In this document: piece after piece, positions 1-8,566 of the stretch
Layout: every line of letters begins with the position of its first letter
Numbering within the stretch: position 1 is the first letter of the stretch
Source: Anaerolineales bacterium
Lineage (GTDB): Bacteria > Chloroflexota > Anaerolineae > Anaerolineales > Villigracilaceae
Direction of reading: 5' to 3'
NCBI GenBank assembly: GCA_020634895.1
Contig: JACKAV010000003.1
Location: 186,001-250,000, forward strand
Length of the DNA: 64,000 nt
The notes under the pieces: model-generated
The model's database searches: none
The model's input: the letters and a program-made list of their open reading frames with translations, nothing else
What the model was told of the DNA's origin: nothing
Program-made: the position numbers and the translations under genes

Positions 1-1
1 C

Positions 2-3000
2 GCCATTGTCGGACCGAACGGTTCGGGCAAATCGAACATCGCCGACTCATTGCGCTGGGTGTTGGGTGAACAGTCCTATGCCCTATTGCGCGGCAAAAAG
101 ACCGAAGACATGATCTTCTCCGGTTCGGAGCATCGCGCCCGCGCAGGCATGGCGCAAGCCACCATCAACTTCGATAACACCGACCAGTGGCTGCCGCTCG
201 ACTTCACCGATGTTGCGATGGGACGCGTCGCGCACCGCGATGGTCATAACGAATACATCATCAACGGGCAACAGGTCCGCTTGCGAGAAATGAACGAACT
301 GCTCGCTCAGGCGGGGTTGAGCGAACGGACTTATACCATTCTCGGTCAGGGCTTGGTGGACGCTTCCCTCGCCCTCAAAGCGGATGAGCGCCGCCGTCTC
401 TTTGAAGAAGCCGCCGGTGTAGGACTCTACCGCGCCCGTCGTGAAGATGCGCTTAAGCGTCTTGACAATACCGAACGCAATCTCGAGCGCGTACTCGATA
501 TCATGTCCGAACTTGAGCCGCGCATTCGCAGTTTGGAACGGCAGGCGAAACGCGCCATCGAATTTGCCCGCACCCAGGCGGACTTGAAAATTATCCTGCG
601 CGAGTGGTATGGCTATCACTGGCACCGCGCCCAACGCGACCTGACCGACGCGCGCGAATCTGTCCGCGCGCAGGAAGTACGCATGAACGAATCGCGTGCA
701 GCGCATGAAAAGGCGCAGGCGGAATATAACAACTTCCGCGAACGCCTTTCAGGTCTGCGCGCGCATCTCAATGAATGGCATCGCAAAGCTGCCGAACTGC
801 ATACCCAGCGTGAGTCGCTCAGCCGTGACCTCGCCGTGCTCGAAGAACGCCGCCGTTCGTTGACTGCCCAGCAGGCATCTATTCTTTCGGATCAGGAAAG
901 CGCGATGAATGAACTTCATCTCGCGCGTGAACGCTATCAAGCTGCCGAAACGGACATTGCCCGCGTAAAGAGCGAAAATGACGAAGCCAAATCACAGTTT
1001 GGCAATGCGCAGAATGCGCTTTCCACTCGTCAATCTGAACGCTCCGGTATCGAAGAGCAAATTCAAACCGTTCGCAACCGTATTGAAGAACTTACGCAGC
1101 AGCGTGCCGAGAACAACGCCCGCCTCGATGAATTGAAATCCCGCATCGAAGCGCAGAGCCAAAAGATCGAACAAACACAAAACGCCATTGCCAGCGCTGA
1201 ATCGCAAGCTGAAAAGGCGAAAGCGCAATATGAATATGCACGCAAGACCCGTGAGGGAATTGCCGAAGCTTTGCAAGCCGCTGAAGACAAAGCGCTTGCA
1301 AAACGCGCCGAAGTAGATCGCCTCGATGGCGAACGCCGCGCCGCGCTCGAACGCCGCACGAAGGAAGAGTCCGAACACTCACGTTTGAAGGCGCAGCTCG
1401 AAGTCCTCGAACAATCCGAGCAGTCGCTGGCGGGATACGCCGAAGGCGCGCGCTTCCTGCTCGATGCCGCGCGTCAGTCACGCCTCAATGGCGCGCGTGG
1501 TGCGCTCTCGTCCGCGCTCGATGTGCCTGCCGAACTCGAAACCGCAATTGCCGCCGCGCTTGGCGATACGCTCGATGCAGTGCTTATTGATTCAAATGAA
1601 TTAGAGAATGCCTTGCAGTTGCTTGAGTCTGATGAAGCCGGACGCGCCGCGTTGCTGCCCGTCAATCAAACTTCCGAGGTGTTTAGAACCTCAGAGGTTT
1701 CGGATGATGTTCTTGGTGTTGCATCTGAGCTTGTCAATGCGCCTGAAGAACTTCGCAGCGCCGTGCGACTCACTCTGGGTCAGACTCTCATCGTTCGGGA
1801 TCGCGCCACTGCCCGCAGATTGCAGCCGGATCTGCCGACTCACGCCCGCGTGGTGACTCTTCGCGGGGAAGTCTTCCGCGGCGACGGTTTGGTCATCGCC
1901 GGAAAAACCGCCTCTTCCTCGACGTTGGGGCGGGCTCGCCGTAAACGGGAATTCGAAGAATCTTTAGGCGGACTCGTCGCCCGCATTGCCGAATCCAATG
2001 GCTTGGTGGAGCGCTTGTCGAACGAGCACACCGAAGCACAACGCGAGTTGCTGCAAGCGGAATCCGATGCGCGCGAAACCCGCGTCAGATTAGGTGAGGC
2101 TCAAGAAACTGAACAGCAGTCCAGTCTTGAGTCCGAGGCGACAGCCCGGCAGTTGGAATGGCAGAGGAGTCAGTTAAGTCAACTGCAGGGAGAGGCTGAA
2201 GAGTCGACATCCCTCCAAAAAAGAATCAGCGAATCGCAAGTGGACGTGGATGCTCAAGCTGAGCAGGCGCAAGCGGAATTGAAATCTGTTGCGGCGAAAC
2301 TTGCGGAACTCGAAGCGGGTGAGTTGCAGGAACAGGTATCTTATTGGACGACGCGTGTGGCGGTTGCCGAGCAAGGCTTGAACGCTGCACAGTCGAAGTT
2401 GAACGAACGCAGCGAAGAGATTTCCCGTCTCGATGCGCGCCGCGTGGAATTTGCCAATCGCCTGACAGAATTGGATGCAGGCTTGAACGGACTTGACGCG
2501 GAAAAGAATTCTCTGCGCGAACGCGAAGCGACCTTGAATGTACAGATCGAAGACCAACGCATCCAGATCGAACCCGCGGAAAAAGAACTTGCCGCCGCCG
2601 AACAGGAAGAATCTCGTTTGCAGGAGTTGGAAAGCAACGCCCAGCGCAGTTTTGCCAATGCCGAACGCCTGCTGGGACAAGTCCAGTTGGAACACACCCG
2701 CAAGCAGGAAGCGCTCGATAATTTGCGCGAAAAGATCAGCGACGATTTTGGTCTGGTGATGTTCGAATACGCGGCAGATGTTTCGGGACCTGTGCCGCTG
2801 CCCATTGAAGGGATGGTGGAGCAGTTACCCGTTGTCACCGAACTTGCGCCCGACCTCGAAGATCAATTGACACGCAACCGCGCGCAACTCCGCCGCATGG
2901 GAGCGATCAATCCCGATGCAAAAGCGGAGTATGAGCAGGAAAAAGAACGCTACGAGTTCATGAAGACGCAGGTTGAAGACCTGGGAAAAGCTCAGGCGGA

Positions 3001-3520
3001 CCTGAAACAGGTCATTGCTGAACTCGATGAATTGACCAAACAGGAATTCGTGAAGACTTTCGATGCCGTGGATAAGCAGTTCCGCGAGACGTTCGTCCGT
3101 TTATTTGGCGGCGGTTCGGCGCGGTTGGCTCTGACCGACCCCGAGAATTTGGTGGATACAGGGATCGAGATCGAAGCGCGTCTGCCGGGGCGGCGTGAGC
3201 AGGGCTTGGCGCTGCTCTCCGGTGGTGAGCGCAGCCTGACCGCCATCGCGCTGGTCTTTGCGCTGCTCAAAGTGTCGCCTACGCCCGTCTGCGTGATGGA
3301 CGAAGTTGATGCCATGCTCGACGAAGCCAACGTGGGACGCTTCCGCGACCTGCTGGTGGATTTGAGCAAGGACACGCAGTTCATTGTTATTACCCACAAC
3401 CGTAACACCGTTCAAGCCGCAGATGTGATCTACGGCGTGACGATGGGGCGTGACTCGGCGAGTCAAGTCATCAGCTTGCGGCTGGATCAGGTCACAGATG
3501 ATATGTTGAAGCGGGGGTAG
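2..3520 (+). CDS. smc: Chromosome partition protein Smc (5' end outside window)
   Basis: Smc is the ATPase arm of the condensin-like complex that, with ScpA and ScpB, compacts and segregates the chromosome. The gene is cut by the window edge: the frame is open from base 2 and already reads the Walker A loop GPNGSGKSN, so about 30 residues are missing. Next come a long coiled coil, a globular hinge encoded at roughly 1430-1950 (starting near GYAEGARFLL), a second coiled coil and the C-terminal head with signature LLSGGERSL near 3213 and Walker B PVCVMDEVDAML near 3285. The 1172 visible residues fit a full-length Smc. No scpA, scpB or ftsY is in view. A terminator follows directly, so smc ends its transcription unit. 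Confidence 0.97.
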   Translation, partial: AIVGPNGSGKSNIADSLRWVLGEQSYALLRGKKTEDMIFSGSEHRARAGMAQATINFDNTDQWLPLDFTDVAMGRVAHRDGHNEYIINGQQVRLREMNELLAQAGLSERTYTILGQGLVDASLALKADERRRLFEEAAGVGLYRARREDALKRLDNTERNLERVLDIMSELEPRIRSLERQAKRAIEFARTQADLKIILREWYGYHWHRAQRDLTDARESVRAQEVRMNESRAAHEKAQAEYNNFRERLSGLRAHLNEWHRKAAELHTQRESLSRDLAVLEERRRSLTAQQASILSDQESAMNELHLARERYQAAETDIARVKSENDEAKSQFGNAQNALSTRQSERSGIEEQIQTVRNRIEELTQQRAENNARLDELKSRIEAQSQKIEQTQNAIASAESQAEKAKAQYEYARKTREGIAEALQAAEDKALAKRAEVDRLDGERRAALERRTKEESEHSRLKAQLEVLEQSEQSLAGYAEGARFLLDAARQSRLNGARGALSSALDVPAELETAIAAALGDTLDAVLIDSNELENALQLLESDEAGRAALLPVNQTSEVFRTSEVSDDVLGVASELVNAPEELRSAVRLTLGQTLIVRDRATARRLQPDLPTHARVVTLRGEVFRGDGLVIAGKTASSSTLGRARRKREFEESLGGLVARIAESNGLVERLSNEHTEAQRELLQAESDARETRVRLGEAQETEQQSSLESEATARQLEWQRSQLSQLQGEAEESTSLQKRISESQVDVDAQAEQAQAELKSVAAKLAELEAGELQEQVSYWTTRVAVAEQGLNAAQSKLNERSEEISRLDARRVEFANRLTELDAGLNGLDAEKNSLREREATLNVQIEDQRIQIEPAEKELAAAEQEESRLQELESNAQRSFANAERLLGQVQLEHTRKQEALDNLREKISDDFGLVMFEYAADVSGPVPLPIEGMVEQLPVVTELAPDLEDQLTRNRAQLRRMGAINPDAKAEYEQEKERYEFMKTQVEDLGKAQADLKQVIAELDELTKQEFVKTFDAVDKQFRETFVRLFGGGSARLALTDPENLVDTGIEIEARLPGRREQGLALLSGGERSLTAIALVFALLKVSPTPVCVMDEVDAMLDEANVGRFRDLLVDLSKDTQFIVITHNRNTVQAADVIYGVTMGRDSASQVISLRLDQVTDDMLKRG

Positions 3521-3528
3521 GGAAATAG

Positions 3529-3566
3529 AAAATCCGTCCTGTTTCATATAGGACGGATTTTTTGTT
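3529..3566 (+). terminator. Rho-independent terminator of smc
   Basis: The arms AAAATCCGTCCT and AGGACGGATTTT enclose a 9-base loop and run into a T tract, 8 bases after the smc stop. Confidence 0.85.
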
Positions 3567-3632
3567 TTGGAAGATATAATGAAAAACGATGTGTGGTGCA
3601 ATAACAAAGTATAAGCTACAGAGTAAAAGATT

Positions 3633-4673
3633 ATGACCTATTGTGCAGGTTGGAAATATAGAGATTCTGTCTGCTTGATTGCAGATACTGCGATTACAAA
3701 GTTTGATAAACCAAGTTTGGATTATTCAAGCTTTGGACAATTGCATTCTGATACCAAAGATGGATATGTGCAAGAAGCTTTACTGAAATTGATACCTATT
3801 AGTGAAGGAATTGCAATAGGTTATGCAGGAGATGTACAGATCGCTTCAGAAATAATTGAATTATTAAAAGATAATGTCGCATACGCAGAATCAGCCAAAG
3901 ACCTTGTTCGTTTTGCGGATAATATGGGACCATTTAGCACTAGTCAGGGGGTGGCATTACTTATTGCTTCATCAAATGCTAATGGGAATACTGAATTGAT
4001 CAAGTGGGATACTATTAATGGAGTTGATCTGACAAGCGCTGATTTCTATGAAATTGGAAGCCTTAATACTAGTCATTCTTTAAATGATATCTTGAGAATT
4101 GTAACTTCTAAAGGAATTTCTCAAAATCAGATGTTAGTAATGGCATCCTCAATTTTCCAGTCTTATGGAATTCATGAAGATTTAATCCAGAAAAATATAG
4201 GGGGGACGATATTTGGATTGGCTACTACCCAAGGGAAAATATCTTGGCAAGAAGATACAAATTATGTACTTTATAGTAACATTAATAATTCAATTTCACT
4301 TATTTCAACTCTTTCTCGAGATAACGCCATTATTGTAAATTCGTCAATTACTAACGATGTTAGAGTTTTTTATCATACCATTTCTACGGATGAAGCTGTA
4401 GTACTAGACCCCAATTGGCGACAACAATTAAAAAAGCATTACGAAACAGATCGTTTTCGATATTGGATATTCATAAGTATTCAGAATAGGGTGATTACGC
4501 TTTTAATTCGGCGTGATCTTGATAATAAAAGTAAGTATGTTCGCTTTAATCGTTTACGTGAAGGTGAATTTGATATGGAGTTATCTTCTGAGTTGCTAAC
4601 ACGTCTTCGACAACCATTAACAGATAAGAAGGACGGTAGTATTCCTTTTCGGCTAAATGTGCTTTTTGATTAA
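3633..4673 (+). CDS. Candidate stand-alone proteasome/HslV-like Ntn-hydrolase
   Basis: Unassigned 346-residue protein. Its N-terminus MTYCAGWKYRDSVCLIADTA resembles the first strand of proteasome beta subunits (TTxxGxxxxxGVVLAADxRAT). If Met1 is removed, Thr2 would be the N-terminal nucleophile and Asp18 would match catalytic Asp17. The later stretch LLKLIPISEGIAIGYAGD (residues 50-67) resembles the strand carrying Lys33, with Lys52 as candidate, followed by the usual xxGxAGD turn, with an insertion of about 18 residues between. The C-terminal 120 residues are unlike anything I recognise. No partner subunit, ATPase or ubiquitin-like gene is adjacent. The gene is clearly more AT-rich than smc before it. 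The upstream AGAGTAAAAG is a poor ribosome-binding site. The family call is inference from motif spacing; a real but unrelated gene is possible. Confidence 0.5.
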   Translation: MTYCAGWKYRDSVCLIADTAITKFDKPSLDYSSFGQLHSDTKDGYVQEALLKLIPISEGIAIGYAGDVQIASEIIELLKDNVAYAESAKDLVRFADNMGPFSTSQGVALLIASSNANGNTELIKWDTINGVDLTSADFYEIGSLNTSHSLNDILRIVTSKGISQNQMLVMASSIFQSYGIHEDLIQKNIGGTIFGLATTQGKISWQEDTNYVLYSNINNSISLISTLSRDNAIIVNSSITNDVRVFYHTISTDEAVVLDPNWRQQLKKHYETDRFRYWIFISIQNRVITLLIRRDLDNKSKYVRFNRLREGEFDMELSSELLTRLRQPLTDKKDGSIPFRLNVLFD

Positions 4674-4911
4674 TGGAATCGTGGAAAGATAATCCTTGGT
4701 AATAATTCGCCGCTCATTCTCTGAATGAACAGGATAAACAATCGATGGTTGACGTGGTTGTTAATCTTCCAAAAAACTCTTCATGTAGTTGGTCAGCCGT
4801 ATCGCCTCAGCTCTTGTTCAATTAGTGAACAGGGAAAACGTCCATCTGTTGAAATGGATAATATTTTGAAATTTTCCAGTTTGCAGCCTGCGAATTTAGG
4901 AGTACCAAGCC

Positions 4912-5499
4912 ATGAATAAAACGAATCCCAAGGTTGATTTCTTCTTTGATAAAGCCAAGCAATGGCAGGAAGAATATAGGGAATTAAGAACCATCATCCT
5001 TGACTGCGACCTGACCGAGGAATTGAAGTGGGGAGTCCCTTGTTATACGTTCGAGAAAAAGAACGTTGTTCTCATTCACGGATTTAAGGAATACTGCGCG
5101 GTTTTGTTCGTCAAAGGTGTTTTGTTGAAGGATGTCAAGGGAATCCTGATCCAACAAACGGAGAATGTTCAGTCCGCGCGGCAGATTCGCTTTACTAATG
5201 TGCGGGAGATCGTCAAGATGAAGTCCATTTTGAAGGCTTATGTCAAAGAAGCGATTGAAGTGGAAAAATCGGGCTTGAAAGTGGAACTCAAGAAGACCTC
5301 GGATTACAAAATTCCCAGGGAATTTCAAACCAAATTAGACGAAATGCCCGCCTTGAAAGAAGCATTCTATGCATTGACGCCGGGACGGCAACGAGCGTAC
5401 ATCTTCTATTTCTCCCAACCCAAACTCTCCAAAACCCGCGAGGCGAGGGTCGAAAAATATATAGATCTCATCCTCGATGGAATAGGGTTGAACGATTAG
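4912..5499 (+). CDS. YdeI/OmdA family protein (DUF1801-type N-terminus)
   Basis: A 195-residue soluble protein resembling Bacillus YdeI: an N-terminal DUF1801-like domain (about 10-120, with ELKWGVPCYTFEKKNVVLI) and a C-terminal helical YdeI/OmdA domain (about 130-190, with LTPGRQRAYIFYFSQPKLSKTR cut here to its core GRQRAYIFYFSQPK). Some relatives are linked to bacteriocin protection, but the biochemical role is unknown. The start is supported by TAGGAG 9 bases before ATG 4912. It stands alone between the AT-rich gene upstream and a bidirectional terminator. The 238 bases before it (4674-4911) hold no gene I can support. Confidence 0.8.
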   Translation: MNKTNPKVDFFFDKAKQWQEEYRELRTIILDCDLTEELKWGVPCYTFEKKNVVLIHGFKEYCAVLFVKGVLLKDVKGILIQQTENVQSARQIRFTNVREIVKMKSILKAYVKEAIEVEKSGLKVELKKTSDYKIPREFQTKLDEMPALKEAFYALTPGRQRAYIFYFSQPKLSKTREARVEKYIDLILDGIGLND

Positions 5500-5516
5500 T
5501 ACGAAAAATGAAATAG

Positions 5517-5549
5517 AAAACCCCGCCTCGGAAATCCGGGCGGGGTTTT
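5517..5549. terminator. Bidirectional terminator
   Basis: The arms AAAACCCCGCC and GGCGGGGTTTT lie between two convergent genes, with A and T tracts on either side, so it can serve both strands. Confidence 0.85.
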
Positions 5550-5575
5550 GGTTACTTGTCAATTCATTGCTTCGC

Positions 5576-7024
5576 TTACGGCGTGGGCGTTTCTGTTGCG
5601 TTTCCAGCTTGAAGCGTCGCAACCTGTTCTGCCTGCGCGGTCTGACCGGCAGCGGCTGATTCGGTCGCGGATGTGGTGAAGTTCGGTTCTGTTGGGACAC
5701 GCTGTTGCCAGATGTCGAAGATCTCCACGCTGTATTCATCGCGCGCGGTGTTGAGCCAATCCTTGAAGGCGTTATCCTTCGCGGTCTGGAGTTGTTCCGG
5801 CGTGTAGGAGCGATCGATCAACTGGATGATGTGATAGCCGAAGCTGCTTTGGATGGGCTTGTCGGTGAAATCGCCGGGATTTTGCAAAGCGAACGCTGCC
5901 GCCTCGAATTCCGGGACCATTTGACCTTTGCCAAACCATCCGAGGTCACCGCCCTTTTGAGCGGAACCGGTATCCAGCGAAAGTTCATTTGCCAGCAGTT
6001 CAAAGTCAACACCGTCTTTCAGGTATCCGATGATGTCCATCGCTTCTGAATAAGTGCTCACAAGAATGTGGCGGGCATGGATCTGCTCATCTTCCGGCAC
6101 TACGTCGGCTGTGATGTCTTCTTCCAGCTTCTTGGTGAGGAGCTGCGTCTCAAAATAGCGGCGGATGTAGGCGTCGTCGAGACCGAATTTGCTCAGGCTT
6201 TCGGCTGTATCAGAGACCACTTTTTGATATCCATCATATGTGTAGGGGGTAGCCGTCGGCAGCGGAGTGGATGTCGGTCCCTGCGTGGGGGTGATGGTTG
6301 GCTCGATGGTCGCCGTTGCGGTGGGAGCTTCTGTGAATGTGGCGGTCGGCTCTATGGTGCCATCAGGATTGGCGGTAGGTGACTCTGTCGGTGCAAGAGT
6401 CGCCGTCTCGGTGGGAAGAGGCGTTAACGTCAGGGTGGCGGTGGCGTTCGGGTCGGGTGTGAACGTCATGGCGGGGACGTCAAATGGGTGGTTCTCTATG
6501 ACGGGTTCGGTCGGGGTTACGGTGGCGGTCGGCGTCCCGTTCGGGAAGTAGCCGAAGCCGGATTGCATTTCCGCATCGATCTCTTCCGCACTGACAGTGA
6601 TGCCGCGCTTCGCCGCTTCCTGCCGGATGATCTCTTCGTTGATCATAATGTCAAGCACTGCCTGACCGATCACAGACGGGAAATCCAGTTGGTTTTGGAT
6701 GTCCTGAAGCTGCGAGCTGACATCCATGCCGAAGTATTGGGCGTATTGTTGATATTGATAATAGTTGTCGAGCAGCTGCTGGCGCTGCAGGCGGACGCGC
6801 GGCTCAAAATCCTTGACGAGGATCTTGGTATCGCCAACCTTTGCCACAGCGCGGTTCGACTGCAGGTAGTTGATATCAAGCCAGCCGTAGAACAAAAGCA
6901 GGACGACCGCGCCGAGGATCCCAAAGAATGTATAAAGGATGAGGCGGGTTTCCCGTCTTTCACGTTCGAGGCGGGCAATATGTTTTTTGTGCAGAACGGG
7001 CTTCTTGCCCGATTCGTTGGACAT
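5576..7024 (-). CDS. Membrane-anchored PpiC-type peptidyl-prolyl isomerase
   Basis: An extracytoplasmic folding factor of the parvulin/SurA/PrsA type. ATG 7024 is preferred over ATG 7030 because GGGAG sits 8 bases before it, giving 482 residues. Order: a basic cytoplasmic tail, one membrane helix (about 30-50), a SurA_N-like helical region (about 55-160), a linker of about 100 residues made almost entirely of Thr, Pro, Ala and Glu (about 165-265), and a parvulin domain (about 318-415) with HARHILV, GGDLGWFGKGQMVPEFE and SFGYHIIQL. The low-complexity linker splits the chaperone region from the isomerase domain, which is unusual. The protein probably acts on proteins leaving the Sec translocon. 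It ends against a shared terminator. Confidence 0.9.
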   Translation of the reverse strand: MSNESGKKPVLHKKHIARLERERRETRLILYTFFGILGAVVLLLFYGWLDINYLQSNRAVAKVGDTKILVKDFEPRVRLQRQQLLDNYYQYQQYAQYFGMDVSSQLQDIQNQLDFPSVIGQAVLDIMINEEIIRQEAAKRGITVSAEEIDAEMQSGFGYFPNGTPTATVTPTEPVIENHPFDVPAMTFTPDPNATATLTLTPLPTETATLAPTESPTANPDGTIEPTATFTEAPTATATIEPTITPTQGPTSTPLPTATPYTYDGYQKVVSDTAESLSKFGLDDAYIRRYFETQLLTKKLEEDITADVVPEDEQIHARHILVSTYSEAMDIIGYLKDGVDFELLANELSLDTGSAQKGGDLGWFGKGQMVPEFEAAAFALQNPGDFTDKPIQSSFGYHIIQLIDRSYTPEQLQTAKDNAFKDWLNTARDEYSVEIFDIWQQRVPTEPNFTTSATESAAAGQTAQAEQVATLQAGNATETPTP

Positions 7025-7170
7025 GGTCATACTCCCTTTGATAAGCAGAGACGTTACGGTTCTTTACTTCGCCCCTGCCTGGGTTTCCCTCACAAGCAGA
7101 CGCATCCCTCACAGGGATTCTTCTCCATGGGTATGCGCGTGATGTAAGGCGTTGGGTGTGGGTAATAAAT

Positions 7171-7200
7171 TCGGGGCATGGATGCGTTCCCATGCCCCGT
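7171..7200 (-). terminator. Hairpin after rpsR
   Basis: CGGGGCATG and CATGCCCCG pair around a 10-base loop 16 bases past the rpsR stop. The tail on the minus strand (GAATTTATTA) is only partly T-rich, so termination may be inefficient. Confidence 0.55.
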
Positions 7201-7215
7201 GCGTTGATTCGATGT

Positions 7216-7497
7216 TTAGTCGATGCCGCGATTGGCGAAGGGCAGAAGCGCAACGTGGCGCGCCTGTTTCACTGCCGCTGCAACCAGGCGTTGATGCTTG
7301 GCGCAGGCGCCGGTCTGGCGGCGCGGGCGCAGGGAACCTTCTTCGGTCACGTACTTGCGGAGAAGGTCAACCTTCTTGTAATCGATGGTTAAAGTCTTGT
7401 CGGCGCAGAACTGGCAGAACTTGGGTCGCGCAAAATATTTGCGATCGCCGCCGCGTTCATTTCCTTCGCCGCCTGAAGTGGGTCGTTCGTCACTCAT
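7216..7497 (-). CDS. rpsR: 30S ribosomal protein S18
   Basis: A small-subunit protein that pairs with S6 on the 16S central domain. The 93-residue sequence contains the S18 core IDYKKVDLLRKYVTEEG and the RRQTG-KHQR stretch. It keeps Cys28, Cys31, Cys65 and His68, so it looks like the zinc-binding (C+) version. A hydrophilic Gly/Glu-rich extension occupies the first 18 residues. GGAG lies 7 bases before ATG. It is the last gene of rpsF-ssb-rpsR, the classic bacterial order. Confidence 0.96.
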   Translation of the reverse strand: MSDERPTSGGEGNERGGDRKYFARPKFCQFCADKTLTIDYKKVDLLRKYVTEEGSLRPRRQTGACAKHQRLVAAAVKQARHVALLPFANRGID

Positions 7498-7514
7498 GGG
7501 TTACTCCAATTGAT

Positions 7515-7590
7515 TTTCACTCTGAACGGACGTTCCTATACGCGAAGATGCCTTGAAGGAATCTTCGTGTTCTGTCCGCTCAGAATGATG
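7515..7590 (-). promoter_or_regulatory. Nested stem-loop between ssb and rpsR
   Basis: The outer arms TCTGAACGGAC (7521-7531) and GTCCGCTCAGA (7574-7584) pair with one G-T wobble. Inside, CGAAGAT (7543-7549) pairs with ATCTTCG (7561-7567). The structure lies in the gap before the rpsR ribosome-binding site. It could adjust rpsR translation or mRNA processing; no T tract supports termination. Confidence 0.5.
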
Positions 7591-7601
7591 TTTCCAAAAA
7601 A

Positions 7602-8018
7602 CTAGAACGGAAATTCCTCTTCCGATGCGTTGTTCGAGGCATCTGTGGAAGCGTCCGCATCGTTGGAATGATTGTTCGCATCACGCCGGTCGCCGAGCAT
7701 CATCATTTCATTGGCGACGATCTCCACGCTGGTATGCTTTGCGCCCTCTTTGTCATCCCAACGGCGGGTTTGCAGGCGTCCTTCCACATAGACCTGCTGA
7801 CCCTTGACGAGATACTGCTTGCATATCTCCGCCAGCGTCCCCCATGCAACCACATTGAACCATTCGGTTTCGTTGTGGCGCTCGCCGTCTGCGCTGTTCC
7901 ATGTGCGGCTGACAGCGACCGTAAACGTGGTCACCGGTTTGCCGCTGGGGGTGTAGCGCATTTCGGGGTCTTTCCCCAAATGCCCAATGATCTGTACTTT
8001 ATTAAGTCCTCGGCTCAT
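7602..8018 (-). CDS. ssb: Single-stranded DNA-binding protein
   Basis: Coats single-stranded DNA in replication, recombination and repair. At 138 residues it is slightly short for the family. The OB fold occupies about residues 1-108, with the typical opening NKVQIIGHLGKDPEMRY and EWFNVVAWG. A disordered Asn/Ala/Ser-rich tail leads to the acidic tip SEEEFPF, which matches the SSB C-terminal peptide that recruits partner proteins. AGGAG is 7 bases before ATG 8018. It is the middle gene of the rpsF-ssb-rpsR operon. Confidence 0.97.
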   Translation of the reverse strand: MSRGLNKVQIIGHLGKDPEMRYTPSGKPVTTFTVAVSRTWNSADGERHNETEWFNVVAWGTLAEICKQYLVKGQQVYVEGRLQTRRWDDKEGAKHTSVEIVANEMMMLGDRRDANNHSNDADASTDASNNASEEEFPF

Positions 8019-8065
8019 AAGTCACTCCTAATAAAATGCCGGGTAAATCCGATTCTTTGCCAATC

Positions 8066-8350
8066 TTATCCAACTACTGAAAGCATGTGCCGCATGATGG
8101 ACTCTTGAAAACGCAGGTTGCGTTCAAGTTCCGACGTTGCGGCAGGGTCGAGGGTCACGTTCATCAGAACATAGTGACCTTCGCGGTGCTTGTTGATGGA
8201 GTACGCCATACGACGGCGGCCCCAAACCTCAGCCTTGTCCACGTTTCCGCCGGACTCGGTGATCCAGCCCTTCACCTTGTCGAGTACGCCATTCATGGCG
8301 GTCTCATCCAGTTCAGGCTGAATAATGCACATCAGCTCATAATTTCGCAT
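8066..8350 (-). CDS. rpsF: 30S ribosomal protein S6
   Basis: A small-subunit protein that binds next to S18. The frame is open further upstream, but MRNYELMCIIQPEL at ATG 8350 is the typical S6 N-terminus and has AAGGAGG 9 bases before it, giving 94 residues. The conserved GRRRMAYSINKHREGHYVLMN core is present (quoted in part: RRRMAYSINKHREG). First gene of the operon; promoter and leader must lie in 8351-8566, upstream on the minus strand. Confidence 0.95.
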   Translation of the reverse strand: MRNYELMCIIQPELDETAMNGVLDKVKGWITESGGNVDKAEVWGRRRMAYSINKHREGHYVLMNVTLDPAATSELERNLRFQESIMRHMLSVVG

Positions 8351-8414
8351 GTGGGAGAACCTCCTTTCCATGGGTTTGTTCCAGTTCAAACCGTGGGTTT
8401 GCCAGGAACGGAAA

Positions 8415-8439
8415 GGCACGTATATTTATGTAACGTACC
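8415..8439. promoter_or_regulatory. Inverted repeat upstream of rpsF
   Basis: GGCACGT and ACGTACC form an imperfect inverted repeat around an AT-rich centre, 65-90 bases before the rpsF start. It could be an operator, or part of the mRNA leader through which S6:S18 often autoregulate this operon. I could not match it to the known S6:S18 RNA motif. Confidence 0.3.
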
Positions 8440-8566
8440 TAGATTTACAGCGGGCGTTAGTTTACCACAGGATTCGGATTTATAGTGGAAAAGATAAAGA
8501 GGAAAGCTACGCCTCTCTCCTGTTTTGAACTGTTTCTCCCAACTGAGAATGCTCTTAACTGAAGCC

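Noticed and set aside
4725..4919. Small frame of 64 codons before the YdeI-family gene
   Set aside because: No ribosome-binding site, no recognisable sequence, and it overlaps the start of a well-supported gene.
7152..7556. Plus-strand frame opposite rpsR
   Set aside because: It is the antisense of a clear ribosomal protein gene and its own upstream hairpin; composition is Arg/Cys-rich as in shadow frames.
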